From an uncultured Clostridia bacterium (GTDB lineage Bacteria > Bacillota > Clostridia > Saccharofermentanales > Saccharofermentanaceae), in NCBI GenBank assembly GCA_947303185.1, contig CAMYXF010000009.1, forward strand, positions 1 through 64,000: a stretch of DNA of 64,000 bases. The letters run 5' to 3'. This document shows positions 7,094 through 15,475 of this stretch, piece by piece. The position numbers and the translations under genes are program-made. A model generated the notes under the pieces. That model was not told the origin of the DNA, ran no database searches, and worked only from the letters and a program-made list of their open reading frames with translations. The number at the start of each line of letters is the position of its first letter. The stretch's first letter is position 1.

Positions 7094-8329
7094 GTGAGAG
7101 AACCTTCATTCATGATCGTAATCCCTAAGAACCAGAGTGACATTGAAGATCCTGAGATATTTATGAATAACCTTAAGGATAATGAGCACATCAGCATCAA
7201 GGACATGCACTTTGATGATGAGCGCGGAATGATGATCACCTTTAAGGTCGATGACGCGGAATACGAAGCAGCTGTAGCGCCTACACAGGTTGAGATCCCC
7301 AGCATGTTCAGACCTGAGCACACATTCACGGAAGAAGAGTATCAGCAGATCGATGCGGCAACCATGGGCATATATGTATGCATGGATTTCGACGGTGATA
7401 ACAACAAGTGTTTCCACGACCAGCTCCGCATCATAAACGCAATGTTCCCTGAGATCCTTTGCGTTCTTGACTGTCCTTCAGAAAAGCTCTTATCAGGTAA
7501 GTGGGTAGCGCTTGCTGCAAGCTCTTCAGTTCTTCCTGCACCGAGATATCTTTTCACGGTCCAGGCAATATCAGACGGCGGTGATGAAGTATGGCTTCAC
7601 ACTCACGGTCTTAAGCGCTGCGGCCTTTATGAACTTGAGATACTTAATTCAAATAAAGAGTTTTTCAATGACCACTATAAGATGATCGAATCGTTTGCAG
7701 TCCGGATGCTTGAGAGCGACGATCCTATCGAGCCGGGTGACGGCGTTTTCGTAGCCCAGGCAGCAGGAAAAGTTCTCACGCTTACCGCGCTTGACTGGAA
7801 GGAAGCTATGAAGTTCTATCCGGACATTACGCTCGGAACCGGAGAAGACCGTAACGACGAAGTACATGACAAAGACACATGCGTTCTCATGATCTACAGA
7901 AACGATTATGAAGAGCAAAATAAGATCTATACGCCTGTTCAGGACTTTAACCAGTTCCTCGGCCAGAACCCGATGTTCATGTTCTCAACAGAAGAGACAA
8001 AGCGTATGAGTGCTCTTGCTATCGAGAGAATCCCTTATATGCTTAAGGCATTCGAGAATAAGGACAATACGGTCATCGTCAAGGTTGGTCTTATCACTGA
8101 CAAAGAGCACTGGAGCAGCGAGGACAAGCCTGAAAAAGAACACATCTGGTTTGAGTTAAAAGACGTAAAAGACGGTTCGATCGTTGCCGAACTTACCCAG
8201 GAACCTTACTACGTTTCAGGCATCAAGGCAGGGGACACCGGTACGTATCCATTCTCTGATATCACGGACTGGCTGGTCTTTACCAAAGAGTGCCGCATCT
8301 CACCTGACGACGCATATCTTTTGAGTTAA
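7094..8329 (+). CDS. DUF4026-like protein of unknown function
   Basis: This 411-residue soluble protein starts with GTG after AAGGAGAG. No signal peptide, membrane segment or catalytic motif is obvious. The opening (PSFMIVIPKNQSDIEDPE), a central HTHGLKRCGLYELEILNS and a C-terminal part rich in aromatic and acidic residues (VGLITDKEHWSSEDKPEKEHIWFELKDV) resemble DUF4026 proteins as I remember them, a family with no assigned function in Clostridia. It follows the NUDIX gene by 12 bp. The assignment rests on recall of family style rather than an alignment, so it is given moderate weight. Confidence 0.5.
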   Translation: MREPSFMIVIPKNQSDIEDPEIFMNNLKDNEHISIKDMHFDDERGMMITFKVDDAEYEAAVAPTQVEIPSMFRPEHTFTEEEYQQIDAATMGIYVCMDFDGDNNKCFHDQLRIINAMFPEILCVLDCPSEKLLSGKWVALAASSSVLPAPRYLFTVQAISDGGDEVWLHTHGLKRCGLYELEILNSNKEFFNDHYKMIESFAVRMLESDDPIEPGDGVFVAQAAGKVLTLTALDWKEAMKFYPDITLGTGEDRNDEVHDKDTCVLMIYRNDYEEQNKIYTPVQDFNQFLGQNPMFMFSTEETKRMSALAIERIPYMLKAFENKDNTVIVKVGLITDKEHWSSEDKPEKEHIWFELKDVKDGSIVAELTQEPYYVSGIKAGDTGTYPFSDITDWLVFTKECRISPDDAYLLS

Positions 8330-8386
8330 GAAATAACACCCAACCGCACCGGCTATTGTCAGAACATAGCCGGTGTGTTATATTTC
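8330..8386 (+). terminator. Terminator-like hairpin after the DUF4026-like gene
   Basis: CACCGGCTAT (8347-8356) pairs with ATAGCCGGTG (8366-8375). An outer helix between GAAATAAC (8330) and GTTATATTTC (8377-8386) extends it. The following T-rich stretch is weak. The left flank carries AATAACACC, a word that recurs at 8430 and 8504. Confidence 0.6.
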
Positions 8387-8420
8387 ATCTGATTAAATTC
8401 TTTAGAAAGGCGCTTCTTAT

Positions 8421-8507
8421 ATGCATTGGATAACACCTAACGTCCATCTTATGTTTGGTTCCATCAAGGTGTCCTATGGGAGAAGTCTGCCTGTTTGTAG
8501 GAAATAA
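8421..8507 (+). CDS. 28-codon leader peptide upstream of the MFS exporter
   Basis: This small ORF begins MHWITPNVHL and ends SLPVCRK. It is preceded by AAGG at 8407-8410, ten bases from its ATG. Its 3' third (8479-8496) forms the left arm of a long leader hairpin that controls access to the SD of the exporter gene. This is the usual arrangement for ribosome-stall-induced resistance genes, where an antibiotic that arrests the leader ribosome switches the downstream gene on. Translation is inferred from position and pairing logic only. The peptide itself was not recognised. Confidence 0.6.
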   Translation: MHWITPNVHLMFGSIKVSYGRSLPVCRK

Positions 8508-8570
8508 CACCTAAAAATCCAACTTATAAAACAGATTACTTCTCCTTGATTTCGAATAGATTTTAAGGAG
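8479..8570 (+). promoter_or_regulatory. Attenuator: two mutually exclusive hairpins before the MFS gene
   Basis: Hairpin 1 pairs GGAGAAGT (8479-8486) plus CTGTTT (8491-8496) with AAACAG (8529-8534) plus ACTTCTCC (8538-8545). Hairpin 2 pairs CTCCTTGA (8542-8549) with TTAAGGAG (8563-8570), hiding the exporter SD AAGGAG (8565-8570). TTTTTT (8571-8576) follows, so hairpin 2 is also a possible intrinsic terminator. The two share bases 8542-8545. A ribosome finishing the leader ORF would disrupt hairpin 1 and favour hairpin 2 (off). A ribosome stalled early in the ORF would favour hairpin 1 (on). Confidence 0.75.
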
Positions 8571-8576
8571 TTTTTT

Positions 8577-9671
8577 ATGTCTAAATTAAATATCAGAAAG
8601 CAGCTTGGACTGCTTTATATATCCAATTTTATGTTCAACATCTCGATCGCCGGAGCGGCCTGGGTGTTGCTGTTAGTATCAGACGGTTATTCACTTATCC
8701 AGGTCGGCCTGGCAGAGACCGTCTTTCACGCCGTAAGCTTATGTGCCGAGATCCCTTCAGGCATGTTTGCCGACGTCATGGGACGCAAGAAGAGCCTTAT
8801 CGTAAGCTGCGTCATGTCGATGCTCTCGGCCGTTGTAAGAGGCTTTATACCGGGCTTTGCGGCCGTGTGCGTGTCGGTAGGTTTTTCTGCGCTTTCCTAT
8901 AACTTCATATCAGGAAGCGACAGCGCGCTTGCATACGATTCGCTTCTTGAAGAAGGGCAGGAGAGCAAGTACGACAAGTACATCTCAACGCAGACTGCGA
9001 TCTACCGCATCTCAAATGGAATCGCAACGCTCCTTGCAGGTGTTGCAGTAATCATGGGCAACAGAAACGCGCAAATACTTTCAATCGCGATATCTGCAGC
9101 TAACATGTTCTTCCTTCTTTCCCTTCGCGAAAATAAGGTCATCCAGAAGAAGAGCGGTGATTCGCTTTCAAAGAGAATCAAGGATGTCATCTCAGGAAGC
9201 TTCGGTTTCCTTAAGGGCAACAAGAAAGTTGCAGGGCTTATCTTCCGTAACGCATTGGTCGGAGGTATCGATGTGCTGCTCCTGTTCTTCCTTCAGGCAA
9301 AACTTCCGATGACGGGTATTCCTGACTGGGCTTTGGGACCTCTGCTTTTCATCATGTCGATGGGCGGAATCGTAGGCGCTCTCGCGGCCAGAAAAGTGAA
9401 GAAGACGACATTAGGTAAACTGTTCATCTTCTGTCTTTCGCTCGCTCTGATAGGCCTTGTAAGCGAGTTTACAGGCATATGGTATCTGATGACTCTGGGA
9501 GGCTTCCTTACTGCGTTTGCCGATGACCTTATCCAGATCAAATCAGACATCGCATTGAACCAGATGGTACCGCCTGAGCAGAGAGCAACGCTCATATCCG
9601 TAAGCTCATTCTGCTTCTCGGTTCTCATGATCGTCATGTCGCCTTTGGCGGGGTGGATATTTTCGCTTTGA
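8577..9671 (+). CDS. MFS transporter (drug-efflux type)
   Basis: This 364-residue hydrophobic protein has about eleven to twelve membrane segments. Between segments 2 and 3 it has the MFS loop GMFADVMGRKKS, matching the G-x-x-D-x-x-GRK/R signature. ISGSDSALAYDSLLEEGQESKYDKYI follows, as in small drug exporters of Firmicutes. It is slightly shorter than typical 400-residue MFS pumps, but start and stop look intact. A leader ORF and switchable SD hairpin precede it, suggesting induction by a ribosome-targeting compound. An inverted repeat with no T-tract follows at 9686-9719. The substrate is unknown. Confidence 0.85.
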   Translation: MSKLNIRKQLGLLYISNFMFNISIAGAAWVLLLVSDGYSLIQVGLAETVFHAVSLCAEIPSGMFADVMGRKKSLIVSCVMSMLSAVVRGFIPGFAAVCVSVGFSALSYNFISGSDSALAYDSLLEEGQESKYDKYISTQTAIYRISNGIATLLAGVAVIMGNRNAQILSIAISAANMFFLLSLRENKVIQKKSGDSLSKRIKDVISGSFGFLKGNKKVAGLIFRNALVGGIDVLLLFFLQAKLPMTGIPDWALGPLLFIMSMGGIVGALAARKVKKTTLGKLFIFCLSLALIGLVSEFTGIWYLMTLGGFLTAFADDLIQIKSDIALNQMVPPEQRATLISVSSFCFSVLMIVMSPLAGWIFSL

Positions 9672-9685
9672 TAAACGGTGCGCAT

Positions 9686-9719
9686 TTCTCTCACGGTATC
9701 TTTTTGAGCCGTGAGAGAA
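9686..9719. terminator. Hairpin between convergent genes, no T-tract
   Basis: TTCTCTCACGG (9686-9696) and CCGTGAGAGAA (9709-9719) form an 11-bp perfect stem between the convergent MFS gene and the minus-strand gene ending at 9761. Neither strand has a convincing T-run, so termination is possible but not certain. Confidence 0.5.
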
Positions 9720-9760
9720 TGCTGCACTTACATTTGAAGTTTTGCAGATAAAATGAACGG

Positions 9761-10666
9761 TTATCTTATTACGATCAGCATCTCGCCGTCTTCAACATTT
9801 TCAGGTACGTAACCTGATTCTCTTGGAGAGTAATCCCTAACGTGGATATGATCATCGATATCGGCCCGCTCGGGTCGGGGTGACAGGTTATCGTATTTAA
9901 AGTCATAAGTTTTAAAGAAGATAAAACGGCTGTCGTCATCCGGTTCGAAATATACCGGATGAACCGTAAATTTAATCTGGTATTCAACAGAACTGTCCAT
10001 TTCATAAAGATCTTCCAGGAAATAGTCCAGTTTGCTTATCTGTGATTTTGAAGCTTCTGAGGAAACATAGATCCAGATGTCATATTCGTCGCCATCGTGA
10101 TAACTGTAATTCTCGTCTAAATCCATTACGTCAAACGGGTATTTCTTCATCAGATGCTTGATATCATCGTTCAGTTCTTCGGTAATCTGCCCGTCTCTTT
10201 TATTGTTAATGTCTTCAGCTTTTCCAGGCACTATGAAGCTGACAGCTAATGCTCCCGCGAGTAGTACGGCCAATAATACAAAGTTGAATACGGCCCATTT
10301 GCTCTTGCTGTTTAGTACTTTTGCAACAATTGAAAAAGAAAGGGCTATGATCATGAAAAATGCATACAATGTTAAAGCCATTGTTGCAAAGTTTTCGGCA
10401 GACACTGTATTGTCTTTGTATCCGGTTAATACCATCTCGGTTATAGCGAGCATGTATATGCAGTATGCGAACATCAGCATATTTGATATTCCACAAAAAA
10501 TATTTGCCACCAGCATTCTGATTTTTGACGACAGTACTCTCTGTCCGTCAGGTGTGGGCTTTGCTATGTAGCTGCTATAGAACGTAGTATACGGATTGTC
10601 AGGAGCGTTATCTGCAACCGGAATATTGACCTGCACGTTCTGGCCTTTGATCTTATCCTGATCCAT
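9761..10666 (-). CDS. Hypothetical membrane protein with C-terminal exported domain
   Basis: This 301-residue protein was not recognised. The first 45 residues are polar. Three membrane segments follow near residues 50-80, 92-116 and 123-146. A C-terminal domain of about 150 residues is rich in Asp, Glu and aromatics (DENYSYHDGDEYDIWIYVSSEAS, VYFEPDDDSRFIFFKTYDF) and is probably outside the membrane. It is divergent from the zinc-ribbon paralogue at 10806, sharing a 139-bp intergenic region that carries a 12-bp palindrome. Confidence 0.7.
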   Translation of the reverse strand: MDQDKIKGQNVQVNIPVADNAPDNPYTTFYSSYIAKPTPDGQRVLSSKIRMLVANIFCGISNMLMFAYCIYMLAITEMVLTGYKDNTVSAENFATMALTLYAFFMIIALSFSIVAKVLNSKSKWAVFNFVLLAVLLAGALAVSFIVPGKAEDINNKRDGQITEELNDDIKHLMKKYPFDVMDLDENYSYHDGDEYDIWIYVSSEASKSQISKLDYFLEDLYEMDSSVEYQIKFTVHPVYFEPDDDSRFIFFKTYDFKYDNLSPRPERADIDDHIHVRDYSPRESGYVPENVEDGEMLIVIR

Positions 10667-10737
10667 TCAATTTACCCTCTTATTCGCTCTGTTTTTGTAC
10701 GCAATATACTGTAATTCTCATTATACAAGTTACTTGT

Positions 10738-10749
10738 TAACATATGTTA
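10738..10749. promoter_or_regulatory. 12-bp palindrome in a divergent promoter region
   Basis: TAACATATGTTA is a perfect palindrome in the middle of the region between the divergent genes at 10666 and 10806. The region is also flanked by CTCTTATTC (about 10677) and GAATAAGAG (about 10783), an inverted pair close to the two start codons. It could be an operator, but no regulator gene is adjacent. Confidence 0.35.
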
Positions 10750-10805
10750 TTGAGCATGTAAATTTGTTAAAATATCCTTGAGAATAAGAGCGAGGATAGA
10801 TAAAA

Positions 10806-11885
10806 ATGTCTGAAAATCAAAATCTCATTGGCAGCGTAAATGTTACGAGTACGCACATTAAGTGTCCGGGTTGCGGTACGTCGATCGGTATTAAATTTGA
10901 TCCTGCCACCGCGACTTTAACATGTCCTTTCTGCGGCTTGTCATCACGTCTTCCGGTACCTCAAAAAGGTGCCGTTGCCGAAGAGCTTGATTTCAACTCG
11001 GCTCTGCAGCGCGCGAGCGTTGACTGGGGTAAATACAAGAAGCTGATCGTGTGTGCTAACTGCGGAGGTCAGTCTGTTTACGATACCGAACAGGTTACAG
11101 GTGCATGCCCTTTCTGCGGTTCATCAAGCGTTGCTCCGGCAGCTGAGACAGACCAGATCATGGCGCCCAACGCGGTAATTCCTTTCGCTGTCAGCAGAGA
11201 ACAGACACAGGAACTGTTCATCAATTTTGCGAAGAGAAAGAGAATGGTTAACAAGAAGGTTTTAAACTGCAAGCTCGAAAACATAGTCGGTATCTATGTC
11301 CCGTACTGGACCTTCGATACATTTACTGCTTCGTTTTACTATGCATACAGAGATCTGGGATATAATGCCGGATACGACCATGTTAACGGCAACTGGTATC
11401 AGTATATCGATGATATTTCTGTCTTCGCATCAGCAAGACTCCGTCATCCTTTTATCTCCAGAGTTCAGCATTTTGACTTCTCAAAAGCTGTTCCTTATTC
11501 ATCCGGATATCTTGCAGGCATTCCTGCCGAAAGATATACGCTCGGACTTAATGACAGCTGGGAGTGCGCGAAAACAGAGATCACCAAGATGCTCAAGAAA
11601 GCCGTGCATAAGTTTAACCGTCACCTGAGAGTAGAAGAAATCGTCACAAACTATTACGATGTCAAATTCAGATATGTTCTGGCACCCATATATCTTGCCA
11701 CATACAGATTCGGCAAACTGACTTTCCCTGTTGCGATCAACGGACAGACCGGCGAGACATATTGTGACGTGCCCACCAACATAAAGAAGCTGATAATACT
11801 CGGAATAATTGCGCTTTTTGCCGCTGCCGGCCTTGAAGTGCTCCTGCTTTATTTGTTCCGCGATTATTTACCGTATTTTATGTGA
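10806..11885 (+). CDS. Zinc-ribbon membrane protein, paralogue 2
   Basis: This 359-residue paralogue of the proteins at 3016 and 41517 has two zinc ribbons: CPGC/CPFC near residues 20-42 and CANC/CPFC near 80-105. The shared core (GIYVPYWTFDTF, APIYLATYRFGKLTFPVAINGQTGETY) leads into one C-terminal membrane segment (LIILGIIALFAAAGLEVLLLYLF). The core motif V/AxNGQTGE is kept in all three copies, so it is probably the functional part. This copy has no TPM partner and is followed 27 bp later by a DUF4298-like gene. The function is unknown. Confidence 0.7.
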   Translation: MSENQNLIGSVNVTSTHIKCPGCGTSIGIKFDPATATLTCPFCGLSSRLPVPQKGAVAEELDFNSALQRASVDWGKYKKLIVCANCGGQSVYDTEQVTGACPFCGSSSVAPAAETDQIMAPNAVIPFAVSREQTQELFINFAKRKRMVNKKVLNCKLENIVGIYVPYWTFDTFTASFYYAYRDLGYNAGYDHVNGNWYQYIDDISVFASARLRHPFISRVQHFDFSKAVPYSSGYLAGIPAERYTLGLNDSWECAKTEITKMLKKAVHKFNRHLRVEEIVTNYYDVKFRYVLAPIYLATYRFGKLTFPVAINGQTGETYCDVPTNIKKLIILGIIALFAAAGLEVLLLYLFRDYLPYFM

Positions 11886-11912
11886 TTTACTTAACCCGGA
11901 AGGTATTTGGAT

Positions 11913-12242
11913 ATGAGATACAACTTAGCACAGGAAAGAATAATCATCATGGAAGAGATCCTCGACAACGCCAACGCTGTCATGGATAAGCTCGAAAAGG
12001 CTTTCGATGAAGGTTCTGGTATCGGTGAACTCGTTTCAGAATTCGAACAGATCCAGCCCGATATTCAAAAACTTGAAGAGTACTACACGGGCAAATACTG
12101 GAAGAACGATCTGAGATTAGATGAGGAAGGAAAGCTTCCCCAAGACCTCAAAAGAGGTGTCCTGGCACAGGATTCGATACATGATCTGCTCGACAGAAAC
12201 AACGAATTGCTCGCCCGGATACAAGAATACAAAAAGGCTTAA
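11913..12242 (+). CDS. DUF4298-like small protein
   Basis: This 109-residue, highly charged, mostly helical protein has a middle segment YYTGKYWKNDLRLDEEGKLPQDLKRGVLAQDSIHDLL, the typical run of DUF4298 proteins (function unknown). The ATG at 11913 follows GGAAGG. An upstream in-frame TTG at 11907 is less likely. It probably shares a transcript with the zinc-ribbon gene and is closed by the terminator at 12252. Confidence 0.7.
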   Translation: MRYNLAQERIIIMEEILDNANAVMDKLEKAFDEGSGIGELVSEFEQIQPDIQKLEEYYTGKYWKNDLRLDEEGKLPQDLKRGVLAQDSIHDLLDRNNELLARIQEYKKA

Positions 12243-12251
12243 ATCACTTAT

Positions 12252-12295
12252 AAAACGGGCACAGTAACATTGTTACACGGCCCGTTTTCTCTTTT
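12252..12295 (+). terminator. Rho-independent terminator
   Basis: AAAACGGGC (12252-12260) pairs with GCCCGTTTT (12280-12288), with an inner GTAAC/GTTAC helix, followed by CTCTTTTT. It closes the zinc-ribbon/DUF4298 transcript and separates it from the cyclase gene. Confidence 0.8.
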
Positions 12296-12322
12296 TATCA
12301 CTCAATATTCGGAGGTAAGAAC

Positions 12323-12928
12323 ATGAAGATCTATGACATCACCCAGGAACTGTTCGGCTGTGAAGTTTATCCCGGTGATCCGGCTCCGGAAAGACAGATC
12401 CAGATGAAGATTTCTGACGGCGCGGTGTGCAATCTGACCGCTTTTAAGATGTGTGCACACAACGGAACCCATGTTGATGCCCCTTACCATTTTGTTGACG
12501 ATGGCAAGACAATCGACCAGGTCGACATCAAGAGATTTATCGGTTATGCATATGTCGTTTCCCGCGAAGGCGATATTACGGCTAAGGATGCTGAGGCTAT
12601 CCTGAAAAAAGCAAATAAAGCATATACAGACGCTGACTGCGACTGCAATTTAAGGATCCTCGTAAAAGGCAATGCCACGATGACAGAAGAAGCAGCAAAG
12701 GTATTTGCAGACCACAACATCCTTTTGTACGGCAACGAGTCACAGACCGTAGGTCCTCTTGATGCGCCTATGGCAGTGCATCTCGTGATGCTTGGCGCAG
12801 AGATCGTCCTGCTTGAAGGAATAAGGCTCGGCGGAGTCGAAGAAGGTGTATACTTCTTAAATGCAGCTCCCATCAATCTGGGCGGTTCTGACGGAGCGCC
12901 CTGCAGAGCGGTGCTGATAAGATTTTAA
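12323..12928 (+). CDS. Cyclase-family metal-dependent hydrolase (kynurenine formamidase-like)
   Basis: This 201-residue protein has the defining metal-binding motif HNGTHVDAPYHF at about residues 46-57. It opens IYDITQELFGCEVYPGDPAP and has the GIRLGGVEEG segment near the C-terminus. Members hydrolyse N-formylkynurenine or similar amides, and many bacterial ones have unknown substrates. No tryptophan-degradation genes lie nearby, so kynurenine formamidase activity is not claimed. A GGAGG SD precedes the ATG. A GNAT gene follows 24 bp downstream. Confidence 0.8.
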   Translation: MKIYDITQELFGCEVYPGDPAPERQIQMKISDGAVCNLTAFKMCAHNGTHVDAPYHFVDDGKTIDQVDIKRFIGYAYVVSREGDITAKDAEAILKKANKAYTDADCDCNLRILVKGNATMTEEAAKVFADHNILLYGNESQTVGPLDAPMAVHLVMLGAEIVLLEGIRLGGVEEGVYFLNAAPINLGGSDGAPCRAVLIRF

Positions 12929-12951
12929 GATCAATTTATGGGGAAAATAGG

Positions 12952-13377
12952 ATGATCGATTACGAGGTGACAAACTACATTACTCCTGAAGAATACATGG
13001 AGATGAGAAGACTGGTAGAGTGGAGCGCGTTCCCTCTGGAACAGGCTGCTGAAGGAATTAAGAACACATTCATTCTTATATGTTTTCGCGTTGACGGAAA
13101 GCCCGTTGCATTGGGCAGAGCAGTATCAGACCGCGGCTATGTCGTCTATATCGCTGATGTCATAGTCATTCCGGAATATCAGGGAAACGGCCTTGGAAGG
13201 AAGATAATGGAGTCTCTCATGGAGCAGATAAGAGCTTCAATGAAACCCGGATACAGGATCATGATCACCCTTATGGCTGCACAGGGCAAGGAGAAGTTTT
13301 ACAACAAGTTCGGCTTTGTGGACAGACCTTCTGAATTCTATGGCTGTGGCATGCATCAGTGGATCGAAGCGAAGTAA
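12952..13377 (+). CDS. GNAT N-acetyltransferase 1
   Basis: This 141-residue single GNAT domain has the acetyl-CoA loop VIVIPEYQGNGLGRKIMESL near residues 79-98, followed by the late motif KFYNKFGFVDRP. It probably acetylates a small amine; no substrate can be inferred. It is likely co-transcribed with the cyclase gene. It is one of seven GNAT genes in this window. Confidence 0.85.
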   Translation: MIDYEVTNYITPEEYMEMRRLVEWSAFPLEQAAEGIKNTFILICFRVDGKPVALGRAVSDRGYVVYIADVIVIPEYQGNGLGRKIMESLMEQIRASMKPGYRIMITLMAAQGKEKFYNKFGFVDRPSEFYGCGMHQWIEAK

Positions 13378-13494
13378 TTGTTATCACGTTTGTAAACAAG
13401 GTTAACATTCGTTAAACATACACTGAAATCATAGAAAGTGCTTCAAATGGGAGTATAATCAAGTAAAAGCATTTTTATATTTTTGAAGGTGCAC

Positions 13495-14904
13495 ATGGTC
13501 GATTACAAAAACGTATTAGAAAGTTTTGCCGGTGTTGCAGCTGTTCTGGCTGTCGATCTGACAGTCGAACATGGCGATGACAGGTATCGTGTTATAGACG
13601 GAAACGACGCTTATAAGAGGACTGTCGTTCAGTCTTTGGATGAATTCGAGAAAGACGTTCCTTACACGAGATACATCATGAAAGCTTCCAATTTTGAAGC
13701 TCTGCTCGAAAGCGTAGCAAATACCGGAAAACCCGTACATACATATTTCGACATTGAACTTTATAACTGCTGGATGGAAGTTTACTATCTTCCTCTTGCA
13801 TCCGATGATCCGAACAGGAAATACATTCTCTTCACATACGAGATGAATTCCAAGGCTGACGTTGATAAGCTTGCGGACATTTCTACTGAGACTGCCACGA
13901 ACGTTCTCAAGACTTGTTTAAAGCTTCGTGAGACAGATGATTTCCGTGAATCCATGAATTCGGTCATCAAGGATATCAGAAGACAGTGCGGTTCTGAAAG
14001 ATGCAGCATCCTTCTTACCGACTTCGAGAATAGGGAATATTCTTTGCTCTGTGAAGACTATAATCATGACGATCCTAACCAGAAGTCGATGGAATCTTTC
14101 CTAACAGAAGAATTCTATGCGGTAATCGAGACCTGGCCGAGACTCATCAATAAGAGCAACTGCTTCTCGATTACGAATGCGAAGGATATGGAAGATGCGC
14201 ATAAGATCGCGCCTGAGTGGATCGATTCACTTAAATTTGCAGGCGTGAATACTCTTGTTATCTATCCATTGAGATCAGATAACAAGACCATCGGTTATAT
14301 CTGGGCAGGTAATTTCCCTGTAGAGAAAACTCTCATGATCAAAGAAACCCTGGGACTCACATCCTTCATTCTTTCTGCTGAGATCGCTAACGATCAGAAC
14401 GTCCGTAAGATGAAGATAATGAGTTCTACAGACCTTCTTACAGGTGTATATAACCGTAATGCGATGAACAACAGGATCAGCGAAGATGTCAACGGCACAA
14501 AGCTCATCAAGAAGCCGTTCGGCGTATTCTTCATCGACGTAAACGGTCTTAAGACCATCAACGATACACAGGGACACCTTGCAGGCGATAATCTCCTTAA
14601 GGACGTAGCGTTAACGCTTAAGGACATTAAGGGTGATAACATCGAGATCTACCGTGTAGGCGGTGACGAATTCCTTATCATCACTCCGAAAACATCACCT
14701 GCGGAATTCCTAAGGATCGAAGAAGAACTTAGGTCAAAGTGCGAACTTCCCAACAGGGCTCATTTCGCTATCGGTTCATGCCACAGCGATGAGAATGATG
14801 ATGTCCGCAAGGCGATGCAGAAGGCTGATGCAAGGATGTATGAAGTAAAGGAAGAATATTACTCCAGACATCCCGAATACGAGTGGCACAGCAAGCCCGT
14901 ATAA
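13495..14904 (+). CDS. Diguanylate cyclase with PAS-like and GAF-like sensor domains
   Basis: This 469-residue soluble protein has a PAS-like region at about 1-115, a GAF-like domain at about 140-295 (RCSILLTDFENREYSLL ... NTLVIYPLRSDNKTIGYIWAG), then a GGDEF domain from about 305. The domain has STDLLTGVYNRNAM, FFIDVNGLKTINDTQGH and an intact VGGDEFLI loop. It should make c-di-GMP in the cytoplasm. No RxxD inhibitory site is present five residues before GGDEF. The ATG at 13495 follows GAAGGT, with a TATAAT at 13454-13459. It is convergent with the lipoprotein at 14909. Confidence 0.85.
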   Translation: MVDYKNVLESFAGVAAVLAVDLTVEHGDDRYRVIDGNDAYKRTVVQSLDEFEKDVPYTRYIMKASNFEALLESVANTGKPVHTYFDIELYNCWMEVYYLPLASDDPNRKYILFTYEMNSKADVDKLADISTETATNVLKTCLKLRETDDFRESMNSVIKDIRRQCGSERCSILLTDFENREYSLLCEDYNHDDPNQKSMESFLTEEFYAVIETWPRLINKSNCFSITNAKDMEDAHKIAPEWIDSLKFAGVNTLVIYPLRSDNKTIGYIWAGNFPVEKTLMIKETLGLTSFILSAEIANDQNVRKMKIMSSTDLLTGVYNRNAMNNRISEDVNGTKLIKKPFGVFFIDVNGLKTINDTQGHLAGDNLLKDVALTLKDIKGDNIEIYRVGGDEFLIITPKTSPAEFLRIEEELRSKCELPNRAHFAIGSCHSDENDDVRKAMQKADARMYEVKEEYYSRHPEYEWHSKPV

Positions 14905-14908
14905 TTCA

Positions 14909-15433
14909 TCAGAATTCAGTCAGATCCCATTTCATAGGCAAATACTTTCCTTCTCCATCAATAACGGGGAAGGAATTTGTTTTTGAATCCCATGTCATGA
15001 ATTGTCTCTTGGTCTGTGAACCATACCATGAATCCATTGCAAGAACGTTGCTCGCGCAGAGATAGATGTAATATCCGTTTCCACCGCCAAGAAGTTTGTA
15101 TGCGCCGAGATCGGAATGCCATACGAGTACGTCAGTAAACTTTGTAGCCGTGGAGCCGTCGTTAAATCCGACGAGAAGTTCGTCTACGCCGTCTTTATCG
15201 AGATCAACGAGAAGATAACCGATCTGTTTATTTGGATCTTTTGTCTTAAGATCATCAGAAATGTTCAGGCCTGTGTACTGATCTTCGTTAGCCCAGTTGG
15301 TCTTCATACCTTCACGGTAAACATCCAGGGTCACGTTGTACCAGTCTTTGTTCTTGCGCTTGCAGCCGGTAAGTCCGGGAAGTGTGGTCACTAACATCGC
15401 TATTGTAAGAATAGCAACTAAAATCCTTTTCAT
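14909..15433 (-). CDS. Lipoprotein with Asp-rich DxDxDG loop
   Basis: This 174-residue protein has signal peptide MKRILVAILTIAMLVTTLPG and lipobox LTGC, so it is anchored outside the membrane. YLLVDLDKDGVDELLVGFNDGS is an EF-hand-like DxDxDGxxE loop, also present in the lipoprotein at 36470 (TLVDLDKDGTDELIIGG). The two are probably distant relatives. The start at 15433 is chosen over 15454 because AAGGGG lies at SD distance and it gives a normal signal peptide. The function is unknown. Confidence 0.75.
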   Translation of the reverse strand: MKRILVAILTIAMLVTTLPGLTGCKRKNKDWYNVTLDVYREGMKTNWANEDQYTGLNISDDLKTKDPNKQIGYLLVDLDKDGVDELLVGFNDGSTATKFTDVLVWHSDLGAYKLLGGGNGYYIYLCASNVLAMDSWYGSQTKRQFMTWDSKTNSFPVIDGEGKYLPMKWDLTEF

Positions 15434-15475
15434 ATTAAAATACCCCTTATTCATAAATGTAAGATATATTTTACA

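Noticed and set aside
13378..13494. TTAAGGTT-type operator at the GGDEF gene
   Set aside because: AAGGTTAAC and GTTAAAC occur but without 11- or 22-bp phasing or the 7-bp gap to a -10.
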